A stretch of DNA of 64,000 bases. Source: Oscillospiraceae bacterium. Its GTDB lineage: Bacteria; Bacillota; Clostridia; Oscillospirales; Ruminococcaceae. The stretch covers positions 1 through 64,000 of the forward strand of contig SVNC01000001.1 of assembly GCA_015067025.1 (NCBI GenBank). The letters are read 5' to 3'. Below the pieces are notes generated by a model. It worked only from the letters and a program-made list of their open reading frames with translations, had not been told where the DNA came from and ran no database searches. This document shows, piece by piece, positions 16,301-24,435 of the stretch (within the stretch, counting starts at the first letter, position 1; every line of letters begins with the position of its first letter). Both the position numbers and the translations under genes were made by a program.

Positions 16301-19300
16301 TTACATTATTCTATAATTCATACCGTACATGATCGCAAACTCTTCTGCGGCAGACCCTTTTTCACAGACGATAGTCGGCAATTCTTCGGGATTTGTTAAA
16401 AGTCCGAAGGCTTTTTCCTCTATTACTTCTACAGTACTTGGAATAACTATCTCTTTAAGAGAATAACAGTTCTCAAAGGTCCAATGTTTTATTGTAGTTA
16501 CTGAATCAGGAATTGTGACTGATTCAAGATTTTCGCAGTAGCGGAAGAGAGATGATATCGTAACCATTTTCTTTGGCAACGTTACCGATGTGAGTGAAGT
16601 GCAATCCATAAAAGCGTCATCGCCTATGCGTGTTATGCTATCAGGCATATTGATATCTGTAAGTGATTTACAATCGCCGAATGCATTTCTGCCTATAGAT
16701 TCAATGCTGTCAGGGAGCTGAATTTTTCTGAGGTATCCGCAATAATAGAAGGTACTATCGGATATTTCCTTTACTCCGTCAGGTATAACGACTTCCGTGA
16801 AATTGCACCCACGGAAAGCTTTGGGACCGATATACGTTACACTGTCAGGCAGGTCGATTTCTCTGATACTACATCCTGCAAAGGCTGAATCCCCTATATG
16901 CGTTACACCATCAGGTATAGTTACTTCCATAAGTGTATAACATCCATTAAAGGCTGATTTCCCGATACTTTTAACACCTTCAGGTAGCTTTACTATTGAC
17001 ATTTTGCAATATTCAAAAGCATTGTCTCCGATAGTTTCTGCTTTTTTCGGCATTACGATTGCAGTAAGATTTGAGCATTGTTCAAATGCATTTGCACCAA
17101 TATCAGTTACGTTATTCGGCATACGTACATAGGTCAGAGATCTGCAACCGGATAATACAGACGTGCTGACGTTCGTCATATTCTCAGGGAAAACAAAGCG
17201 TGTAAGAGCTGTGCAGTCTGCGAAAGCAGAAGCTCCTATCTGAGTTACTGACTGAGGAACGGAAATAGTTTTAATAGAAACACAATTAAAGAAGGCTTTG
17301 CTTTTGATAGTTTCTATTCCCTCAGGAATAATTACGTCAGTTAAAAGCCAGTTCTGACTGAAAGCACTTTCACCTATAGACGTCACATTTTTGCCGTCTA
17401 TTTCTTTTGGGATGGTGATTTCTTTATCATTGCCGTTGTACTTTATAATCTCCACTGTATTGTTACGAAGCAGCGTATATTCGTAATCGTCCGAAGCCAA
17501 AGTATCCCCATTCATAACGCCGACATAATCGTAAATGAACCCATTTTCCTTTGCGTAGCTTTCTGCATATGAGTCCTTGAATACATATAGCTCTGATTCT
17601 TTTTCAAATGCATTAATTCCGATTTGAGTTATACTTTGGGGTATCTCTATTCTATCGAGAGAACTACAACCTGAGAAAGCATAACTTGCAATACGCATAA
17701 CGCCTTCTTTTATTGTTACTTTATTTAGTTTTGTACAATCTGAAAATGCATTGTTATGAATAACGGCTACCTTTGGCGGAATGGTGAAAGAAGTAAGCGA
17801 TTTGCACCCTTTAAATGCTGCAACGTCTATATATATCGTACTATCCGGCAGGGTTATGTTTTTAAGTGATACGCACTCTGCAAAAGCGTAAGCACCGATA
17901 TTTTCAAAAGAATCGGGGAAATAAACGGCTTTAAGTTCATGGCAACCCATAAAAGCGTATCTATCAATAGAGTATATGCCTTCTGAAATGGTTACAGATT
18001 CAAGGAAATAACATCCTTTGAAAGCCGCTTCTCCTATAGTAAATATCTTATATCCATCTAACTCACTCGGTACGACGAGGTTTCTGTCGACACCGTTGTA
18101 TTTTGTGATTTCAGCAACGCCACTGCGAGAAACTATACACTCAAAATCACCTGAAGTAAAGGTTTCGCTGTTTGTGTTATTCTTATATTCATATTTATAC
18201 CCATATTCTTTTGCATAGCTTTCTGCCTTTGTGTCCTTCTGCAATTTCAGAGTCAGATTGTCGCATCCGTAAAAAATGTTGTGACCGAATGTGTCTATCC
18301 GGTCGGAAAGCTCCAACTCTGTAAGAGAGTCGCAATCTGAAAAGGCGTAACCATCAATACTAGTAACACTTTCCGGTATGGAAATATCGCTTAAAGCTTT
18401 GCAATCCTGAAACGCGTGCATACCTATGTACGTCACGTTGGCGTTCATTATTACTGTTTCCAGTGATTTGCACTTTGAAAAAGCACTATACTGTATTTTA
18501 CAGGAGCCTGAACCACCGTCAGTTACGCCGATAGTTACCGTTTTCAGCGAATCACACTCTGAAAATGCACTCTGATTTATATCCTTGATGCTATCAGGTA
18601 AGATTACATTTGTAATCTTGCTACATCCAAAAAAGGCGGTAGGACCAATGAAAGTGAGTCCTTCGGAAAAGCTTATGTTTTCCAGCGAACGGCATGAAGA
18701 AAAAGCACTGGTTTCTATTTGTTGCAGCCCCTTTGGAAGCTGTATATTTTTAAGAGAATGACAGTTTTTGAAGGTTTCGTATTCGATAACGGTTACATTT
18801 TCAGGAACGTTTATTTCTTCAAGTGAGCGACAATCCAGAAAAGCGTGACTTCTTATTTTAGTTATCGAATCGGGTAATTTCACGCTTTTAAGAGTTACCT
18901 TTATATTGTCAAAAGCTTTTGACCCGATGCAGGCAACTTTTTTACCCCCTATTTCTTCTGGGATAACTACACGTGTATCTTTACCTTTGTACCATACGAT
19001 CTCAACTGTATCATCGTAGAAATTTCTGTACTCAAAGTTTTCGTCTATCATTACGTCATAGCTTTCGTTACTGTCCGTTTCAGAGGTTACACTGCTATCA
19101 GTATCGGAGCTTATGACGCTGTCAGTATCGGAGCTTATGACGCTGTCAGTATCGGAGCTTAACGGATCTGTGAAAATTCCGCTGTTTGTTAAAATTACAG
19201 TAGTGATCGCACCTACGCCGATTACTGCAATAATAGCGGCGGCAGCGGCGAATAAGGGAAGTTTATTATTTTGCTTGTTTTTCTTTTCTTTTTCTACTAA

Positions 19301-19426
19301 AATAAGGTCATCGGAATCAATATCAGAAAGGGTTTTCTTATAAAGGGTCTCAGCCGCTTCTGCTGTATGCTTTTCACTCAGATTTTGCAGAGAATTGTCC
19401 CATAATCCTTTTTTATTGTCATTCAT
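16301..19426 (-). CDS. Membrane protein with cytosolic head and about 30 BspA-type LRRs
   Basis: 1041 residues. A charged cytosolic head (1-56), one hydrophobic helix (about 57-80, PLFAAAAAIIAVIGVGAI), a Ser/Asp-rich linker (88-120) made partly of SSDTDSVI repeats, then three blocks of BspA/LRR_5 repeats (A-F-x-x-C-x-x-L-x-x-I-x-x-P-x-x-V-T-x-I-G) separated by short unit starts such as EFTSGDFEC and NGDTLASDDY. The ectodomain should bind a surface ligand or host matrix. It begins 13 bases after an ECF-type sigma factor, and a cytosolic head before one helix is the topology of membrane anti-sigma factors, so it may sense and control that sigma factor. Start at 19426 has AGGAGGTA 9 bases upstream; the longer frame overlaps the sigma gene without such a site. 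Confidence 0.8.
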   Translation of the reverse strand: MNDNKKGLWDNSLQNLSEKHTAEAAETLYKKTLSDIDSDDLILVEKEKKNKQNNKLPLFAAAAAIIAVIGVGAITTVILTNSGIFTDPLSSDTDSVISSDTDSVISSDTDSSVTSETDSNESYDVMIDENFEYRNFYDDTVEIVWYKGKDTRVVIPEEIGGKKVACIGSKAFDNIKVTLKSVKLPDSITKIRSHAFLDCRSLEEINVPENVTVIEYETFKNCHSLKNIQLPKGLQQIETSAFSSCRSLENISFSEGLTFIGPTAFFGCSKITNVILPDSIKDINQSAFSECDSLKTVTIGVTDGGSGSCKIQYSAFSKCKSLETVIMNANVTYIGMHAFQDCKALSDISIPESVTSIDGYAFSDCDSLTELELSDRIDTFGHNIFYGCDNLTLKLQKDTKAESYAKEYGYKYEYKNNTNSETFTSGDFECIVSRSGVAEITKYNGVDRNLVVPSELDGYKIFTIGEAAFKGCYFLESVTISEGIYSIDRYAFMGCHELKAVYFPDSFENIGAYAFAECVSLKNITLPDSTIYIDVAAFKGCKSLTSFTIPPKVAVIHNNAFSDCTKLNKVTIKEGVMRIASYAFSGCSSLDRIEIPQSITQIGINAFEKESELYVFKDSYAESYAKENGFIYDYVGVMNGDTLASDDYEYTLLRNNTVEIIKYNGNDKEITIPKEIDGKNVTSIGESAFSQNWLLTDVIIPEGIETIKSKAFFNCVSIKTISVPQSVTQIGASAFADCTALTRFVFPENMTNVSTSVLSGCRSLTYVRMPNNVTDIGANAFEQCSNLTAIVMPKKAETIGDNAFEYCKMSIVKLPEGVKSIGKSAFNGCYTLMEVTIPDGVTHIGDSAFAGCSIREIDLPDSVTYIGPKAFRGCNFTEVVIPDGVKEISDSTFYYCGYLRKIQLPDSIESIGRNAFGDCKSLTDINMPDSITRIGDDAFMDCTSLTSVTLPKKMVTISSLFRYCENLESVTIPDSVTTIKHWTFENCYSLKEIVIPSTVEVIEEKAFGLLTNPEELPTIVCEKGSAAEEFAIMYGMNYRIM
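19095..19160. repeat. 24-bp tandem repeat inside the LRR gene linker
   Basis: About 2.75 copies of a 24-base unit (CTGTCAGTATCGGAGCTTATGACG on the plus strand, split at 19095, 19119 and 19143) encode the SSDTDSVI linker. It is in frame, so copy changes would lengthen the stalk without a frameshift. Confidence 0.85.
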
Positions 19427-19439
19427 AATATGTACCTCC

Positions 19440-19985
19440 TTATAATTCCATACCGTTTTCTCTAAGGTAATTACGCAGACCATCACGCGTTCTCATAAGT
19501 TGGGAGCGTACCGCCTGTTCGTTCAAATTAAAGCAGTCGCCGATAGCTTTCATAGACATATTGTAATAGTATCTCATTACAAATATTTGGCGGTTACGGC
19601 TTTTAACGGTGTCGAGATAGGTATCTATAAGAGTTGTCAGGGCGTTCGCCTCAATAATATCCTGCGGATCGTTATTGTCGCCGATTATCTCTTCAAGCTC
19701 ATCGTAGATGTTTTCTGCTCTGTGGCGATTTAATTTTTTCAGGATGTTAAGTGCAACGTTTCTTGCTATACGGCAGACGAAAGAGCATAGAGATTTCGGG
19801 ATAGTGGGCGGAATTGCATTCCAGGTGTTAAGATACGTACTGTTTACGCATTCTTCAGTATCCCGGTCGTTACGCAGAATTTCATAGGAAATTTTATTCA
19901 ACAGTTTTCCGTATTTTATTTCGGTTTCTTTTATGGCATTTTCGTTTCTTTCAGTGTATAGTGAAATGATTTTTAAATCTTCCAT
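19440..19985 (-). CDS. RNA polymerase sigma factor, sigma-70 family (ECF-like)
   Basis: 181 residues with sigma region 2 at about 22-90 (DTEECVNSTYLNTWNAIPPT and FVCRIARNVALN are typical of the clostridial ECF type) and region 4 at about 125-178 with a helix-turn-helix (MKAIGDCFNLNEQAVRSQLMR). No region 1 or 3 is seen, so it should direct polymerase to a small regulon. GAGGAAA precedes ATG. The downstream gene, 13 bases away, encodes a membrane protein with a cytosolic head and LRR ectodomain, a likely regulator or target. A GTAAC-17-GTCATA pattern upstream at 20012-20039 could be an autoregulated promoter. Confidence 0.88.
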   Translation of the reverse strand: MEDLKIISLYTERNENAIKETEIKYGKLLNKISYEILRNDRDTEECVNSTYLNTWNAIPPTIPKSLCSFVCRIARNVALNILKKLNRHRAENIYDELEEIIGDNNDPQDIIEANALTTLIDTYLDTVKSRNRQIFVMRYYYNMSMKAIGDCFNLNEQAVRSQLMRTRDGLRNYLRENGMEL

Positions 19986-20011
19986 TTTCCTCTATCGCCC
20001 CTTTCACCCTA

Positions 20012-20039
20012 TATGACAATAAAAAACTGAATTCGTTAC
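20012..20039 (-). promoter_or_regulatory. Possible ECF-type promoter of the sigma/LRR operon
   Basis: On the minus strand GTAAC (20039-20035) and GTCATA (20017-20012) are 17 bases apart, resembling AAC/GTC-type ECF promoters, about 30 bases upstream of the sigma factor start. No good sigma-A promoter competes. Short motifs make this tentative. Confidence 0.3.
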
Positions 20040-20100
20040 GAAATTTTCAGAAATTTCTTTTTTTATTATAGCAGAGCAGGGGAGAAAAGACAAGACAAGA

Positions 20101-20747
20101 AGTAAGTTGTTGTTTGCGGTGTGCCACCGCGGGCATTTTTGCCCCCAACCCCCTTACCCCCTTCCCCCTTAGGGAAGGGGGAGAAATGAGGGGCTACCGC
20201 CCCTTGTGACCCTTTGGGGGCTACCGCCCCAGCAGTCCAAGGGACTGCGACGCCCTTTAGGGCAATAAACCACCGTTTATATCGGCGTTTGCGGGCAATT
20301 TACCACCTTGTTTTAATTATAATCATTTCCGTAGGGGCGTCTGTTTCGCAAGAAACAGTCGCGGTCTTTAGACCAACTGCTACTCAGACGCCCGCCGCCG
20401 AAGGGAGCAGTCCAAAGGACTGCGTGACTTTATGAAAATGCAATTTTCATAAAGTTTAGGCTACTGCCCCTGTAGCAGTCTGAAAGACTGCGACGGTCTT
20501 TAGACCAATGACCCCTTTGGGGCTACCGCCCCAGCAGTCCAAGGGACTGCGACGCCCTTTAGGGCAATAAACCACCGTTTATATCGGCGTTTGCGGGCAA
20601 TTTACCACCTTGTTTTAATTATAATCATTTCCGTAGGGGCGTCTGTTTCGCAAGAAACAGTCGCGGTCTTTAGACCAACTGCTACTCAGACGCCCGCCGC
20701 CGAAGGCGGAATTGGGAGCGGCGGCTCGCCGCAAACAACAATTTATC
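20101..20747. repeat. MITE-like repeat element, copy 2 (647 bp) with internal duplication
   Basis: The right end AAACAACAATTTATC (20733-20747) is the same 15-bp TIR as copy 1; the left end AGTAAGTTGTTGTTT is a diverged version. Inside are two 188-bp copies (20217-20404, 20519-20706), identical by eye, composed of small hairpins: GCAGTCC/GGACTGC, GCCC-TTTA-GGGC, CTGTTTC-GCAA-GAAACAG and GGTC-TTTA-GACC. No gene is present. The right TIR overlaps the stop codon of the ABC ATPase gene. Confidence 0.82.
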
Positions 20748-21420
20748 CTTCTGTTTTTACAATTCCATCCGTCACGTTGATAATCCTGTCGGCATACATT
20801 GCCGCCTCTTTATCGTGAGTGATAAGAATAACGGTACAACCATCCTGATTAAGTTTTTTCAGCATATCCATAATTTCCTTGCTTGCTTTACTGTCAAGAT
20901 TGCCGCAGGGTTCATCCGCAAGAATAACTCCGGGATGACTGGCAATCGCTCTTGCAATGGCGACCCTTTGTTGCTGACCGCCTGAAAGCTCGGTGGGCCT
21001 GTGGTGAAAGCGGTGAGACAGTCCCACGGTAGAAAGAGCCTTTTTCGCTCTTTCAGTCCTTTCCTTTCGTGCCATACCTCTGTATTCAAGCGGCAGTATT
21101 ACGTTTTCAAGAGTGGTAAGAGAAGGGATAAGGTTAAAGCTCTGAAAGATAAAGCCTACCCTGTGATTTCTGATACGGCTTATCTCTTTATCCGAAAGCC
21201 CCGTTATATCCTTTCCGTCAAAGTAATAATTTCCGCTATCGGGTATATCAAGCAGACCTAAAATATTCATAAGGGTGGATTTCCCTGAACCGCTTGCACC
21301 TACGATAGACACGAATTCGCCCTTATCAATTTTTAAATTAACATCCTTTAAAGCCTCGACTCTGCTTTGTCCACCCTGATTGTGATAGGTTCGATACAGA
21401 TTTTTAAGTTCTATCAGCAT
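20743..21420 (-). CDS. ABC transporter ATP-binding protein (MacB/LolD type)
   Basis: 225-residue ATPase that powers a MacB-like exporter. Walker A GASGSGKST (41-49), Q-loop FQSFNLIPSLT, signature LSGGQQQR (145-152) and Walker B VILADEP (165-171) are intact, and the H-loop ITHD follows. Length matches the LolD/MacB nucleotide-binding family. Its likely partners, the adaptor and FtsX-type permease, lie divergently at 21724-23861, an unusual split. A small Cys-rich gene overlaps its start by 17 bases. Its TAA stop lies inside the right terminal repeat of the neighbouring element, so the natural C-terminus may have been altered by insertion. Start ATG has AAGGATAATAATT upstream. Confidence 0.93.
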   Translation of the reverse strand: MLIELKNLYRTYHNQGGQSRVEALKDVNLKIDKGEFVSIVGASGSGKSTLMNILGLLDIPDSGNYYFDGKDITGLSDKEISRIRNHRVGFIFQSFNLIPSLTTLENVILPLEYRGMARKERTERAKKALSTVGLSHRFHHRPTELSGGQQQRVAIARAIASHPGVILADEPCGNLDSKASKEIMDMLKKLNQDGCTVILITHDKEAAMYADRIINVTDGIVKTEG

Positions 21421-21580
21421 AATTATTATCCTTCTTCTGATAATTGTTGGGATCGTTATCTTTAGGAGAAAAATACCTGCAGGGAGAAAGAGAAGCGTTT
21501 GTTATAACTCCTGCACCTTTAAGCAGACAACAGCCGTCACATTGATGACGGCAGGGCTCTGAACAGATTATCATATTCAT
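21404..21580 (-). CDS. Small Cys-rich protein
   Basis: 58 residues, not long enough for usual ORF cut-offs. Six Cys in pairs: IICSEPC (6, 10), HQCDGCC (14, 17, 18) and SPC (34). The N-terminal arrangement resembles small clostridial proteins often mislabelled hydroxymyristoyl-ACP dehydratases and probably binds a metal. GGAAAGGAATAAAACT gives a good ribosome binding site. Its 3' end overlaps the ABC ATPase start by 17 bases in another frame, which implies translational coupling on one transcript. Function unknown. Confidence 0.65.
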   Translation of the reverse strand: MNMIICSEPCRHQCDGCCLLKGAGVITNASLSPCRYFSPKDNDPNNYQKKDNNYADRT

Positions 21581-21723
21581 AGTTTTATTCCTTTCCTTTT
21601 TTATGCTTTGTTTTATTATTTCTGCAAATTTTCTGTTTATTCTTTGAAATTTACATAATAATTCGTGGAAGAAAAGCTAAAATAAAACTGTTATGAGTTT
21701 TATGAAAGGAAGTCTTTATATAT

Positions 21724-22701
21724 ATGAATAAAAAAGTCCGCAGAACAAAGAACAAAAACACATTTTTTCTAATAATTTCGGTAGTGCTGCTGATTGCAGG
21801 AGCTTATCTCATTATAATCATACCTGAGGCACTTAAGAATAAATTGCCTAACGTAGCAGTTATATATCCTGAACTTTCAGTATACACTCCGAGCGTTGAA
21901 TGTAAGGGAGTAGTTGGATATTCTTCCCTTGACGAAATAAAGTTGGATATCCCTGTTGTGCTTTCAGAATGTTATGTGGCACAGGGTGAAAGAGTTGACG
22001 AAGGTCAGGTGCTTGCAAAAATAGATAAAGAAAAAACGATAGCGGTATTGTCAGAGCTTTACGGAAACAAGGGCTTTGAAAGCGGAGAGTTTTATACCAT
22101 ACTAAAAACTGCAGGAGAACAGATAATAGCACAAACCTCGGGTGTAGTATACGAAATAGCCGGTAACGGAGAAGTGATAATGCAGGGTGACAGCATCTGT
22201 GGTATAGGCAGAGACAGTATGCTGACTTTAACTGCGATGGTGTCGGAAAGAAATATATCAAAGGTTGCAGTGGGACAGAATGTGAAAATAACTGCAGATG
22301 CCGTTGATAACAGTTTCAGCGGTAATGTTCTGTCGGTAAGCTCCCTTGCATCAAAAATTTACAACGGCTCAACAGAGGAAACCGTTGTAGAGGTAGAGAT
22401 CAGTATAGATGGTGATACGGCTATGCTTAAGAGTGGGTTTTCGGCAAAGGGAAAAATTCTGACAGGGCTTGAAACAGAGTTTCTCACTCTCCCCTATAGT
22501 GCAATATGTCAGGATGAACAGGGAGAATTCATCTATCTTGTTGAAAAGGGAAGAGCAAAAAGAAAGAATATAACCACAGGCAGGGAGCTTACAGGATGTA
22601 CTGAAGTCTACGGAGTAACCCGAAACGAAATGGTTATAAATTCTCCTAAAGGTATAACGGAGGGTATGCTGATAGTAAGCAGGCAGGATGGTGAAGAATG
22701 A
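21724..22701 (+). CDS. Exporter membrane-fusion (HlyD/MacA-like) adaptor
   Basis: 325 residues. A basic head (KKVRRTKNKN), one membrane helix at about 13-33, then an extracytoplasmic periplasmic-adaptor body: a lipoyl-like part interrupted by a very short hairpin (about 75-130, VAQGERVDEGQVLAKID) and beta-barrel domains to the end (FLTLPYSAICQDEQGEFIYLV). In Gram-positive MacB-like systems such adaptors couple the permease to substrate outside the membrane. Its stop overlaps the permease start by 4 bases (ATGA), so the two are translationally coupled. The ATPase is on the opposite strand 300 bases upstream. Confidence 0.85.
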   Translation: MNKKVRRTKNKNTFFLIISVVLLIAGAYLIIIIPEALKNKLPNVAVIYPELSVYTPSVECKGVVGYSSLDEIKLDIPVVLSECYVAQGERVDEGQVLAKIDKEKTIAVLSELYGNKGFESGEFYTILKTAGEQIIAQTSGVVYEIAGNGEVIMQGDSICGIGRDSMLTLTAMVSERNISKVAVGQNVKITADAVDNSFSGNVLSVSSLASKIYNGSTEETVVEVEISIDGDTAMLKSGFSAKGKILTGLETEFLTLPYSAICQDEQGEFIYLVEKGRAKRKNITTGRELTGCTEVYGVTRNEMVINSPKGITEGMLIVSRQDGEE

Positions 22702-23861
22702 ATATTATTTCAATAATTTCAGATGTAATAAGAGGAAGAGGGAGAATAGCTCTTACCATAGGCTCAATAGCGGTGGGGATTTTTGCGGTGACTGTAATCT
22801 CAGCTATTGGAGAAATAGGGACGGATAAGATAAACCGAAGTCTTGATGATATGGGGATAAACTCCGTTTTGGTAGAATCGAACGGTTCGGTAAAGCTAAG
22901 TGATGAGGATGTGTCTGCTCTGTCAGATGTCAGCGGAATAGGAAAAGCAATGCCTCTTATGGCAACGGTTACTACCTGCGAGCTTGTAAATGATAACGTT
23001 ATCTGTATGGCTTGGGGAGTAAGCTACAATGCAGATGAGATAATCTCTCTGCGAGCTCTTCACGGCAGACTTATAGATGACAGTGATATAAAAAGCGGCA
23101 CGAGAGTATGCGTTGTCGATAGAGAGATAGCTCTTCAGACCTACGGCAGAGAAAATATAGTCGGTAAAACAATTGATATCAATATGGGTGGGCATTATGA
23201 AAGCTTTCAGATAATCGGAGTTGCCACGTCGGGTTTATCGGGAGTACAGAGTGTTATAAACGAAGTCGTACCGTATTTTGTATATCTGCCTTATACCACC
23301 GTCCAGCAGATAAGCGGAAGGACTGATTATGACAAGATAGCACTTCTTACTATGGGGGCAGAGGATACAGCGGTAATTGACAGGATAACAGACTGTATGG
23401 AGCAACGAAAGGGCAAGGATAAGGTGATTGTGAATAACCTTTTAAATCAGAGAAGTACGCTTAATCAGATCTTATCCGTAGCTACGGGAGCACTTGGCGT
23501 GGTAGCGGCAATATCCCTTGTGGTAGCGGCAATGTCGGTTATGACCGCAATGCTTGTCAGTGTAGCAGAGCGTAAAAGAGAAATAGGAATAAAAAAGTCC
23601 CTTGGTGCAAAAAACAGTCGCATCGTCACAGAGTTTTTAGCAGAGAGTATTATGATTTCTCTTGCCGGAAGTGTTATCGGGGTAGCTGCGGCTATGACTG
23701 TGATAGTTATTCTTTGCTCTGTTATGGGAGAAGCTCCCGTATTACAATGGGATAAAGCATTTTTATCTGTTGCGGTATCGCTTGTTATAGGGATGATATC
23801 AGGTAGTTATCCCGCATATAAAGCAGCAAAAATGAAGCCTGTAGACGCACTTAAAGGGTGA
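22698..23861 (+). CDS. MacB/FtsX-type ABC transporter permease
   Basis: 387 residues with four membrane helices: one near 15-38, then three at about 255-285, 310-335 and 350-372, and an extracytoplasmic MacB_PCD-like domain (about 45-240) between the first and second. The segment ERKREIGIKKSLGAKNSRI before the third helix is the FtsX-family coupling motif, and the C-terminus SGSYPAYKAAKMKPVDALKG is the family ending. MacB-like systems export peptides, antibiotics or lipoproteins; the substrate is unknown. It pairs with the adaptor just upstream and presumably with the divergent ATPase. Confidence 0.92.
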   Translation: MNIISIISDVIRGRGRIALTIGSIAVGIFAVTVISAIGEIGTDKINRSLDDMGINSVLVESNGSVKLSDEDVSALSDVSGIGKAMPLMATVTTCELVNDNVICMAWGVSYNADEIISLRALHGRLIDDSDIKSGTRVCVVDREIALQTYGRENIVGKTIDINMGGHYESFQIIGVATSGLSGVQSVINEVVPYFVYLPYTTVQQISGRTDYDKIALLTMGAEDTAVIDRITDCMEQRKGKDKVIVNNLLNQRSTLNQILSVATGALGVVAAISLVVAAMSVMTAMLVSVAERKREIGIKKSLGAKNSRIVTEFLAESIMISLAGSVIGVAAAMTVIVILCSVMGEAPVLQWDKAFLSVAVSLVIGMISGSYPAYKAAKMKPVDALKG

Positions 23862-23929
23862 AAGGGGAGAAATAACTCCCTACATAAAACGTGAGGAAAA
23901 TAAAAGCTAAAATTTTCTCAAAAAAAGTG

Positions 23930-23958
23930 TTGACAAACGTTTTTTCTTGTGGTATAAT
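23930..23958 (+). promoter_or_regulatory. Sigma-A promoter of the tRNA cluster
   Basis: TTGACA (23930-23935), 17-base spacer, TATAAT (23953-23958), 39 bases before the first tRNA of four. Confidence 0.9.
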
Positions 23959-23996
23959 ATATAAGCGTTATGAGGTTAACGCCTCTTAACATAGAT

Positions 23997-24070
23997 GCGG
24001 GTGTAGTTCAATGGTAGAATGTCAGCCTTCCAAGCTGAACACGTGGGTTCGATTCCCATCACCCGCTCCA
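23997..24070 (+). tRNA. tRNA-Gly(TCC)
   Basis: 74 bases with encoded CCA. Acceptor GCGGGTG/CACCCGC with discriminator T. The anticodon loop CTTCCAA gives TCC. The T-arm GTGGGTTCGATTCCCAT is intact. Confidence 0.95.
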
Positions 24071-24104
24071 TCGCAGAAATGCGAAGTAAATATGAAGACC
24101 ATAC

Positions 24105-24181
<77 letters not shown>

Positions 24182-24186
24182 TCTAT

Positions 24187-24264
24187 GGTGGGTGTAGCGT
24201 AGCTGGTTAACGCGTCGGATTGTGGTCCCGAAGATCGTGGGTTCGAGTCCCATCTCCCACCCCA
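24187..24264 (+). tRNA. tRNA-His(GTG)
   Basis: 78 bases with encoded CCA and the extra 5' G typical of tRNA-His. The anticodon loop TTGTGGT gives GTG. T-arm GTGGGTTCGAGTCCCAT. One acceptor mismatch (T-T). Confidence 0.93.
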
Positions 24265-24277
24265 TATTTACAAATTA

Positions 24278-24320
24278 CCGTCCTGCACTTGAGGCATACC
24301 CAGTGCCGGGCGGATTTTTA
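24278..24320 (+). terminator. Terminator-like hairpin inside the tRNA cluster
   Basis: CCGTCCTGCACT (24278-24289) pairs imperfectly with AGTGCCGGGCGG (24302-24313), followed by ATTTTTA. It lies between tRNA-His and tRNA-Gln, so the last tRNA may rely on read-through. Confidence 0.55.
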
Positions 24321-24327
24321 TTTATAT

Positions 24328-24402
24328 TGGGATGTAGCCAAGCGGTAAGGCAACGGACTTTGACTCCGTCACCCGTGGGTTCAAATCCCGCCATCCCAGC
24401 CA
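24328..24402 (+). tRNA. tRNA-Gln(TTG)
   Basis: 75 bases with encoded CCA. Acceptor TGGGATG/CATCCCA, anticodon loop CTTTGAC (TTG), T-arm GTGGGTTCAAATCCCGC. Confidence 0.95.
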
Positions 24403-24403
24403 G

Positions 24404-24434
24404 AAAAAGCACTTGCGAAAGCAAGTGCTTTTTC
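24404..24434 (+). terminator. Terminator of the tRNA cluster
   Basis: AAAAAGCACTTGC-GAAA-GCAAGTGCTTTTT, a perfect 13-bp stem with T-run, two bases after the CCA of tRNA-Gln. Confidence 0.9.
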
Positions 24435-24435
24435 A

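Noticed and set aside
20101-20747. CRISPR-like array from the repeated units
   Set aside because: Units are 188 bp, only two, and made of different hairpins; no equal repeats with unique spacers.
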